Assembly (NCBI RefSeq): GCF_001306135.1
Contig: NZ_LGKP01000035.1
Location: 1 to 64,000 of the forward strand
Origin: Herpetosiphon geysericola
GTDB lineage: Bacteria > Chloroflexota > Chloroflexia > Chloroflexales > Herpetosiphonaceae
DNA: 64,000 bases
Reading direction: 5' to 3'
Each line of letters starts with the position of its first letter. Positions within the stretch are counted from its first letter, which is position 1. Under the pieces are notes generated by a model that did not search any database, was not told the origin of the DNA, and saw only the letters and a program-made list of their open reading frames with translations. This document shows, in pieces, positions 51,157 through 57,707 of this stretch. Both the position numbers and the translations under genes were made by a program.

Positions 51157-51792
51157 ATGCCCGATGGAAATGCGTATGATCAGGCCTACTATGCTATGTC
51201 GCGGCCTGAAGCTGGGCGCAAAAGCCTCGTTGATACCTTGCGCGACCGTTATATTCGTCGCCATGTGTTGCGCTTTCGCCAAACTGGCCGTTTGTTGGAT
51301 ATTGGCTGTGGTTTGGGTTTGTTTTTGCAATCGATGACTCCGCCATTTGAGCCATTTGGCACCGATATTTCGGCCTATGCTGTGGCTCAAGCCCAACAAC
51401 GCCTGCCCAATGCCAAGTTGTTCGTTGGCAGTATTTTGGATGGCATTCCATTTAGCGTTAATTTCGATGTGATTACAGCGATCAATGTGGTTGAGCACTT
51501 GGAGCAACCAGCTTTGGCGGTTGCCGCCATTCGTGAACGCTTGCAATTGGGTGGCTTGTTTGTGGCTCACTTGCCAACAATTGGCAACCGTTTGCAAGCG
51601 CGAATCTATCGCGGCTCGTATGATGCCGACCCGACTCACATCTATCGGCCAAGTGGCCGTGAGTTTCGCGGGGTTGCCGAGGCAGCAGGCTTTAAAACGG
51701 TGTTTGAAACCTACTCGCCCTTTGCTCCAGCGCTGGTCTGGCGCAATCTACCTTGGCATCCAGCCTATTTGGCAATATTTCAAGCTTGCTAA
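51157..51792 (+). CDS. Class I SAM-dependent methyltransferase
   Basis: 211 residues. LLDIGCGLGLFLQ (motif I), FGTDISAYAVAQA (acidic end of strand 2, Asp), DVITAINVVEHLEQP (motif post-I/II) and LQLGGLFVAHLP define the fold. A methyltransferase of unspecified substrate. AAAGGG stands 6-7 bases before the ATG. It is a single gene with no obvious partner. Confidence 0.85.
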   Translation: MPDGNAYDQAYYAMSRPEAGRKSLVDTLRDRYIRRHVLRFRQTGRLLDIGCGLGLFLQSMTPPFEPFGTDISAYAVAQAQQRLPNAKLFVGSILDGIPFSVNFDVITAINVVEHLEQPALAVAAIRERLQLGGLFVAHLPTIGNRLQARIYRGSYDADPTHIYRPSGREFRGVAEAAGFKTVFETYSPFAPALVWRNLPWHPAYLAIFQAC

Positions 51793-51851
51793 TGTGCGAA
51801 ATTCCTTCATCCCTCGCTGGCGTTGAGCTGGTTGGGGGTGAAGGAATCACG

Positions 51852-53120
51852 TTATTTTGGCAGCTTAATTAGCATCGTTGTGCCTGTGCCAAGCTTGCTT
51901 TGAACCTCAAGTGTGCCATTATGGGCTTGGATGAGCGCTTGCGCAATCGATAAACCAAGCCCGTTGCCGCGTCCGCCTGCTATTCGTGCGCTATCCACCC
52001 GATAAAAACGCTCGAAAATATGCGCTAAATGCTTGGGATCAATGCCTTTGCCAGTATCGATCACGCTCATTTGATAGTTGCTTGCTTGGCGTTCAGCATG
52101 AATCACAACACTGCCACCGCGCGGCGTATGGGCAATTGCATTATCCAATAAAATTAACAACACTTGGCGCAAACGAGTACGATCGGCTTTGATCTGGCCC
52201 TCGGCATGGGCCACTCGCACCTCAACTCCTGCATCGTGGGCTAAATGCCCAGCAGCATGGGCAACCTCATGGCATAACTCAGCGAGATCAACGACTTCAC
52301 GTTGTAAGCTTGTTTTTGCTGCATCTAAGCGCGAGAGCAAGAGCAAATCTTCAACCAAGCGACCCATATGGTAGGTTTCGGCCAAAATATCTTCAAGCAA
52401 TTCGTGTTGTTCGGTGGGGTCGGTCGATTCGCGCAGGGCAATTTCGCTGCTGGCGCGCATTAAGGTCAGCGGCGCACGCAATTCGTGGCTAGCATTGGCG
52501 ATAAAAGCTTGCTGGCGCTCCCAAGCTTGTTGGGCCGGACGCAACGAACGCCCAGCTAACCACCAACCAAACCAGCCCAAAACTACCACACTGCCAGCCC
52601 AAAGCGCTACCAAGCCAGTTAATAAGGTGTTGAGGGCTGCTTCTTGTTCGTTGAGCACCCGCCCAACTTGCAAAAACGCTGGGCCATCGGCGCGAGTTAA
52701 TTGTTCGGTCAGCAGCTCAACCCGCGTGCCATCTGCCAAGCTGATTGTGCGCAGATCGAGCTTGCCAGCGCGGGCTGCCTCAATCGCCGCCTGGTCTGGC
52801 TGAATTGGTGGATTCCACGGATTGGGATTGAAGACTTGGCCGTTTTGATCGATCGTAAAGACAAAAGTGCTGGCCAAGGTGCCATTATCAACTGGCCGTT
52901 CGTCGGGCAATTGCTGCGGGCGATAGGCTTGCAAGGCTGGCGGCAAGGGCGCTGCCAATTGCTCAAACTCCAGCGTCATCCGTTCGAGCAAGGCACGCTC
53001 GGTCGCAAAGCGAAAATAGCGCACCGTCATCCAATAGACGCTGCCGCCAACCGCCGCCAGCAGCAGCAACGCGGTGCACGCATAAATCAGGGTCAAGCGC
53101 CAGCGCAAACGATTAAGCAT
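51852..53120 (-). CDS. Membrane sensor histidine kinase
   Basis: 422 residues from ATG 53120, which overlaps the response regulator's stop (a GTG at 53126 is an alternative). Two membrane helices (about 10-32 and 160-182) enclose an extracytoplasmic domain of 125 residues; then SHELRAPL with His212, NAIAHTP (N box), DTGKGID and GNGLGLSIA (G boxes). It senses an outside signal and phosphorylates the adjacent OmpR-type regulator. Confidence 0.93.
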   Translation of the reverse strand: MLNRLRWRLTLIYACTALLLLAAVGGSVYWMTVRYFRFATERALLERMTLEFEQLAAPLPPALQAYRPQQLPDERPVDNGTLASTFVFTIDQNGQVFNPNPWNPPIQPDQAAIEAARAGKLDLRTISLADGTRVELLTEQLTRADGPAFLQVGRVLNEQEAALNTLLTGLVALWAGSVVVLGWFGWWLAGRSLRPAQQAWERQQAFIANASHELRAPLTLMRASSEIALRESTDPTEQHELLEDILAETYHMGRLVEDLLLLSRLDAAKTSLQREVVDLAELCHEVAHAAGHLAHDAGVEVRVAHAEGQIKADRTRLRQVLLILLDNAIAHTPRGGSVVIHAERQASNYQMSVIDTGKGIDPKHLAHIFERFYRVDSARIAGGRGNGLGLSIAQALIQAHNGTLEVQSKLGTGTTMLIKLPK

Positions 53121-53793
53121 AGTCACTCACCCAGCGATAGCCAACCCCACGCACGGTTTGAATTGGGTCGCGCTTGCCTGCTTGCTCCAGTTTGCGCCGC
53201 AAATACGAAACATACACATCGACCATCGATGGCTGCACATCACGCTCATACGACCAAACATAATCAAGCAATTGTTGGCGGCTCAGAGCTTGGTTACTAT
53301 TGCGAATCAAGCATTCAAGCAGATTCCATTCGGTTGCGGTGAGATCCAATTGTTGCGCTGCGCGCCGCGCAGTGTGCGCCCGCAGATCGAGCACCAGCTC
53401 ACCTGAGCGTAATTCTTCGCTGCTGAGAGTGCTGTTGAAGCGGCGGCCCAAGGCCCGCACCCGGGCTAGTAATTCCTCGAAGGCAAACGGCTTGCTCAAA
53501 TAATCATCGGCTCCACTATCCAAGCCAGCAACCCGATCTTCGATTTGGCTGCGTGCAGTCAGTAACAACAAACTGGTACTGAGTTTGGCGGCCCGAATTG
53601 CCCGACAAATGCTCGGGCCATCGCGCTCAGGCAGCATCCAATCGATCACTGCTACATCATACATACCATGCAGCGCCATATCCAAGCCACTATCACCCTC
53701 GTAGGCCACATCAACCTGATGGTGCTCATCGCGCAAGGCGCGCTCGATCAAGCGAGCCAATTTGCGATCATCTTCTATCAACAACACGCGCAT
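53113..53793 (-). CDS. OmpR/PhoB-family response regulator
   Basis: 226 residues. EDD acidic pocket, Asp51 in VIDWMLP as phospho-acceptor, Thr-78 region (LLLTAR), KPF (Lys), then a winged-helix DNA-binding domain (DLTATEWNLLECLIR, VDVYVSYLRRKL, VRGVGYRW). The kinase gene follows with overlap. It is the best candidate to bind the 11-bp direct repeats at 54395-54416. Confidence 0.95.
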   Translation of the reverse strand: MRVLLIEDDRKLARLIERALRDEHHQVDVAYEGDSGLDMALHGMYDVAVIDWMLPERDGPSICRAIRAAKLSTSLLLLTARSQIEDRVAGLDSGADDYLSKPFAFEELLARVRALGRRFNSTLSSEELRSGELVLDLRAHTARRAAQQLDLTATEWNLLECLIRNSNQALSRQQLLDYVWSYERDVQPSMVDVYVSYLRRKLEQAGKRDPIQTVRGVGYRWVSDYA

Positions 53794-53802
53794 GCTGCTT
53801 CC

Positions 53803-54345
53803 TTATTGCATTGCACTCAATGAAATACCGACCCCATGCTCATAAACGAGCTTACCACCATAATGGCCCGTTAAAACGACTAAAGCAATTGCTGCAACCC
53901 CAACGACCACCCAGCCAATTTCCAAGGGTTTATGCAATCTAATTGGCAGGCTGAACGAGCCACGCCAGCGGGCAAAGAATGGCTGACTTAGGAATAGCAA
54001 AAGTGCTTCGCTAATCAGCAACAGCATAAAGACTATGACGGTTGTTTCGGCCAAGGAGGCATGGGTTTCTAAGAGCGAGCCTTCGCCAAACATTGTTGGA
54101 ATTGTACCAGTTGCTTGAATGGCTTCAACATTGGCTGATCGTGCTTCGGCGGCGTGCTCAGCGGCCTCGCCACTTTCCTTTGCCAAAATCCCAAGCCCAA
54201 CGCCTGCAACCAACAACACGATTGCGGTGATGCGAAAGCCTGCTTTGGGCCAAATCAAGTGCAGCACCCGCAATAAAATCGCAGTGGGCAAGAGGATTAA
54301 TGGAGCATGAACCAACAATGGGTGATATTGAGCAAGATCGAGCAT
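53803..54345 (-). CDS. DUF2231-like membrane protein
   Basis: 180 residues with about five helices; starts HPLLVHAPLILLP, a DUF2231-like opening (His and Pro in the first helix may bind haem). ATG 54345 follows AGGAGG. Ten bases from the response regulator, so it is in one operon with it. In other bacteria this type sits in electron-transfer or c-type haem contexts. Confidence 0.7.
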   Translation of the reverse strand: MLDLAQYHPLLVHAPLILLPTAILLRVLHLIWPKAGFRITAIVLLVAGVGLGILAKESGEAAEHAAEARSANVEAIQATGTIPTMFGEGSLLETHASLAETTVIVFMLLLISEALLLFLSQPFFARWRGSFSLPIRLHKPLEIGWVVVGVAAIALVVLTGHYGGKLVYEHGVGISLSAMQ

Positions 54346-54394
54346 GAGCAACCTCCTATAAAACATACAAGTGATGCTCTTACTCTAATGATTA

Positions 54395-54448
54395 ATTCTT
54401 GGAAGATTCTTGGAAAATTCATAGCTATCATCAAGAATATTCCAAGAA
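54395..54448. promoter_or_regulatory. Candidate response-regulator binding site (11-bp direct repeats)
   Basis: Two adjacent 11-base direct repeats, ATTCTTGGAAG (54395-54405) and ATTCTTGGAAA (54406-54416), and an inverted TTCCAAGAA (54440-54448), lie in the 148-base divergent region between DUF2231/two-component genes and the PepSY operon. PhoB/OmpR-type regulators bind such repeats spaced about one helix turn. Binding itself is inferred. Confidence 0.6.
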
Positions 54449-54493
54449 AGGCTTGCTATGCTTGGGTCAGATGTTCGACAACAGGAGGTTTTG

Positions 54494-55312
54494 ATGAAAC
54501 CCAAGTTTGCCCTGTTAATTGCCGCTGTGCTGACCGCCTTTGTTTTGGTGATTGTAGCTGGCGTTGTGCGTTCGTTAGCGCAGCCAAGTCCGGTTGAATT
54601 GGCCGCAGGCTTGGATAATAGCCTGCCAAACGATAATGTTGCCCAAGCAACCGCAACCGTTCAAGCTTATCAACAACAATTGTTGGAAGCCAACCAACGG
54701 ATCGAAGAAGCCAACCGCACGATCGATGAGGCCAACGCTCGGTTGCAAGAGCCAATTGTGGTACGCGAGCCAGCTCCTGCTCAACAGCCAATTGCCCAAG
54801 CGCCAGCTCAACCGCAGCCAGCAGCCCAAGATCCATTGCCAGCAACTCAAGCACCTGCGGTGCCACAATATCCAATTTCTGCTGATCAAGCAGGCCAATT
54901 GGCTTTGGCGGCTGCACCAGGCGCAGGCTTGTTGGCAACCCCAGAGCTGGTTAATTATGCTGGCACTGCTGCCTACGAAGTGCGGCTTGATCGGGGCTTG
55001 GTGTATGTCGATGCCACGACTGGAGCTGTGTTGACCAATAATGCAGTAGTGCCGCCAACCCAAGTGCCCGCGCCAACGACGATTTCGGCGGATGCAGCTG
55101 CTAGCGCTGCTGTGGCCTACCTTGGCGGCGGAACGGTCGTGCGGGTTGAATTGGAAGAAGAGCATGGCGCGTTGGTCTACGAAGTGCGCTTTGCCAATGA
55201 TAGTCGCGTCTATGTCGATGCCTATAGCGGCAGCGTCGTTTATGCCAAAGTTGAGTCTGGTAGCAGCAACGATGATAAAAAAGACGACGACAAAAAAGAT
55301 GATGATAACTAA
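54494..55312 (+). CDS. Membrane-anchored PepSY-domain protein
   Basis: 272 residues. N-terminal helix (about 6-28), a coiled coil (QAYQQQLLEANQRIEEANRTIDEAN), an Ala/Pro/Gln linker, then two PepSY-like domains (ISADQAGQLALAAAPGAG...YEVRLDRGLVYVDATTGAVL and ISADAAASAAVAYLG...YEVRFANDSRVYVDAYSGSVV), and an Asp/Lys tail (SNDDKKDDDKKDDDN). It is outside the membrane. ATG 54494 has AGGAGG. Confidence 0.85.
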   Translation: MKPKFALLIAAVLTAFVLVIVAGVVRSLAQPSPVELAAGLDNSLPNDNVAQATATVQAYQQQLLEANQRIEEANRTIDEANARLQEPIVVREPAPAQQPIAQAPAQPQPAAQDPLPATQAPAVPQYPISADQAGQLALAAAPGAGLLATPELVNYAGTAAYEVRLDRGLVYVDATTGAVLTNNAVVPPTQVPAPTTISADAAASAAVAYLGGGTVVRVELEEEHGALVYEVRFANDSRVYVDAYSGSVVYAKVESGSSNDDKKDDDKKDDDN

Positions 55313-55324
55313 GGAAATAAACTG

Positions 55325-55753
55325 ATGAGCCATTTACCAAAACGTCGTAGCAGTCTGCTGCTCAATACCAGTATGAGTGTTGCCGCAATCGCGGCGACGC
55401 TCACTGGCTGGGCAGTGCTTGCCAACCAACAGGCTGTCGATTTCAGTGCCGAGCTTGCCACGCCTGAGCCAATTATTGCGGTAGCCGAAGTGCCTCAAGT
55501 TGAGTTACCAGCGCTGCCAACGGTTGCCCCACTCACGCGCCATGGCCATCGAATTATCCGAATTCCGAACGATAGTGCTGGCGGCAACACCCAGCCTAGT
55601 ACGCCCGACCAAGGTGCACCAGCAACTGGCGGCAATGGCAGTAGCGCCCCAAGCCAAGCGGCTCCGCAACCAGCAGCGCCGCGCCAAGTTGTGCCAGCGC
55701 CAGCCCCAGCAGCGCCTGCTGCACCATCACGCAACACTCGTTCATCACGCTAA
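55325..55753 (+). CDS. Small membrane-anchored Pro/Ala-rich protein
   Basis: 142 residues. One N-terminal helix (about 13-33), then a long low-complexity Pro/Ala/Thr region (APAPAAPAAPS) and basic tail (RNTRSSR). No domain recognised. It lies 12 bases after the PepSY gene and 10 bases before apbE, so it is in the operon and may be an accessory subunit or linker. Confidence 0.65.
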   Translation: MSHLPKRRSSLLLNTSMSVAAIAATLTGWAVLANQQAVDFSAELATPEPIIAVAEVPQVELPALPTVAPLTRHGHRIIRIPNDSAGGNTQPSTPDQGAPATGGNGSSAPSQAAPQPAAPRQVVPAPAPAAPAAPSRNTRSSR

Positions 55754-55763
55754 AAGGTGGTTT

Positions 55764-56663
55764 ATGGGCGAATTAATCTTTCGCGCAATGGGTTGTGAAG
55801 TTGCAGTGCTCAGCGATCAGCCAATTGATCTCACTGCTGTGCCGCAATGGTTTGAGGCTTGGGAGCAAACGCTTAGCCGCTTTCGCCCAAATAGCGAACT
55901 CATGAGCCTCAATCGGCGGGCTGGACGACCACTTGCGGTCAGCCAAACCTTGTGGGATGTGCTTGGCTTGGCGCTTGATGCGGCAGCTTGGAGCAATGGC
56001 TTGGTTGTGCCAACCATTTTGCCTGCACTCTTAAACGCTGGCTACGATCGCTCGTTTGAATTATTGGCCAATGCGCTGGGCGATTCGGCAGTGTGGCCTG
56101 CGCAACCGCCCATTGCTTTGGCAATTTCGCTGCGAGAGCAAGGCCATTTGGTGCAGCTTGCCCGTGATACAGCGCTTGATTTGGGTGGCATTGCTAAAGG
56201 TTGGGCCGCTGATCGGGCCGCTGAGCAGTTGGGCCACCATGCTGCTTGTTTGGTCGATGTCGGCGGCGATTTGGCAACCGCTGGTCAGCGCCACGATGGC
56301 TTGGCTTGGGCGGTTGGCGTGCCAAACCCACATACCCAAGAGCGTGAGGCTATGCTCTGGTTTGCATCGGGCGGAGTAGCAACCTCAGGAGTTGATTATC
56401 GGCGCTGGCGCAAAGGCGATCGCTGGCTCCATCACTTAATCGACCCGCGCACTGGTGAACCAAGCACCAGCGATGTGCTAAGCGCAACCGTGATTGCTCC
56501 AAGCGCAGCGCAGGCCGAAGTTGCTGCCAAAATCGTCGTCTTGTTGGGCATTGAACAAGGCTTAGCCTGGATTAATCAACACCCAAGCTTTGCCTGCATG
56601 GCGTTTGAACATAGTGGCCAAAGCCATGTTTGCGAACGCTTTAATCAATATCGTTGGGAGTAA
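55764..56663 (+). CDS. apbE: FAD:protein FMN transferase
   Basis: 299 residues from ATG 55764 (AAAGGTGG), the open frame starting earlier but in the Pro/Ala gene. FRAMGCEVAVL (N-terminal), LSRFRPNSELMSLNRRAG, LDLGGIAKGWAADRAAEQL, VDVGGDLAT and LIDPRTGEPST are all ApbE motifs. It attaches FMN to Thr/Ser in target proteins outside the membrane, but a signal sequence is not evident, so it may act in the cytoplasm. Flavinylated substrate not identified in the window. Confidence 0.93.
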   Translation: MGELIFRAMGCEVAVLSDQPIDLTAVPQWFEAWEQTLSRFRPNSELMSLNRRAGRPLAVSQTLWDVLGLALDAAAWSNGLVVPTILPALLNAGYDRSFELLANALGDSAVWPAQPPIALAISLREQGHLVQLARDTALDLGGIAKGWAADRAAEQLGHHAACLVDVGGDLATAGQRHDGLAWAVGVPNPHTQEREAMLWFASGGVATSGVDYRRWRKGDRWLHHLIDPRTGEPSTSDVLSATVIAPSAAQAEVAAKIVVLLGIEQGLAWINQHPSFACMAFEHSGQSHVCERFNQYRWE

Positions 56664-56668
56664 CGTAG

Positions 56669-57634
56669 ATGAGTGCTTCAGACCAAGATAAAGCAGCAAG
56701 ATTAGCGGCAATTCGTGCCCAAAACGCTGCCAAAAAAGCTCAATCAGCCGAGCCAGTTTCGCCAGCGCCGCAGGATAAAGCAGCAAGATTAGCAGCGATT
56801 CGTGCCCAAAACGCTGCCCAAAAAAACCAATCAGCGGGAGCAAACCAGGTTATGGCAACCTTGCCACTGGGCACAACTCAGCCTGTCGCTACGCCAGCAC
56901 CAGTTGCCAAACCATCTCCAAGCGTGCCAAGTCCTAGCACCGAAGAAATGCTTGAGGATGTTAGCGCCAACCTAATGAGCTTGATGCTGGCTTTGATTAT
57001 TGGAATCGTGGCTGCCGTGTTGGTGCTGCCGCGCTGGATTCCTGGCCTTAGTAGCTCGCTGCTTGGCGAGCAACCCAAAGCTTTTTGGTATCTTTCGCGC
57101 TCAAGCGGCTTGGTGGCCTATAGCTTGGTTTGGCTTTCGATGCTGTTTGGGCTTTCGCTGACTGGCAAAGTGGCGCGTTTGTGGAATGGCGGCCCAACCA
57201 TGCTCGATTTGCATCAACATGCGAGCATTTTGGGCATTGGTTTTGGCCTGTTTCATACAGTGATTTTGCTTGGCGATGGCTATAGCAATTACACATTAAA
57301 ACAACTGCTCGTTCCATTTGCCAGCAGCCAATATAAACCCTTGTGGGTTGGCTTGGGTCAAGTTGGGTTGTATGGGCTAGCGCTTGTCACTGTGAGTTTT
57401 TGGCTCAAACGCTGGATTGGGCGCAGCGCTTGGCGAATCATTCACTACGCGAGTTTTGGCTTATTTTTGCTGGTTTTGGCCCACGGTATTTTTAGTGGCA
57501 GCGAAACCAGCACGCCCTTGGTGACGCTCTGGTATTGGGGCACTGGCGCTAGTGTCGTCTTTATGACCATCTATCGGGTGTTGATTATGCGCCGCAAACC
57601 GTTGCCCGTTGTTGCTGCAACGCCGCGCGCTTAA
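56669..57634 (+). CDS. Ferric reductase-like transmembrane protein
   Basis: 321 residues. The N-terminus has two near-identical copies of QDKAARLAAIRAQNAA(K/Q)K (residues 5-22 and 35-52), a T/P linker, and a helical domain of about seven helices with conserved His (DLHQHASILGIGFGLFHTVIL, HYASFGLFLLVLAHGIFSG), typical of the ferric reductase/MsrQ-type haem b membrane domain. It may pass electrons across the membrane together with the PepSY and ApbE gene products. Confidence 0.85.
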   Translation: MSASDQDKAARLAAIRAQNAAKKAQSAEPVSPAPQDKAARLAAIRAQNAAQKNQSAGANQVMATLPLGTTQPVATPAPVAKPSPSVPSPSTEEMLEDVSANLMSLMLALIIGIVAAVLVLPRWIPGLSSSLLGEQPKAFWYLSRSSGLVAYSLVWLSMLFGLSLTGKVARLWNGGPTMLDLHQHASILGIGFGLFHTVILLGDGYSNYTLKQLLVPFASSQYKPLWVGLGQVGLYGLALVTVSFWLKRWIGRSAWRIIHYASFGLFLLVLAHGIFSGSETSTPLVTLWYWGTGASVVFMTIYRVLIMRRKPLPVVAATPRA

Positions 57635-57707
57635 TATGCTAATGCTTGCCAAACGTGATACCATAGCAGCATTGATTGATCGAGAAGTTTGATTAAAAGG
57701 TGTTGCT

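Noticed and set aside
54494-55312. TTGAVLT segment in the PepSY protein as an FMN attachment site for ApbE
   Set aside because: It resembles the S/T-GA-x-x-T flavinylation motif but is the usual end of a PepSY strand (VDA-x-TG-x-V), so this was not claimed.
54494-55312. PepSY protein as an M4 peptidase propeptide
   Set aside because: No peptidase domain follows; it is anchored and sits in a redox operon.
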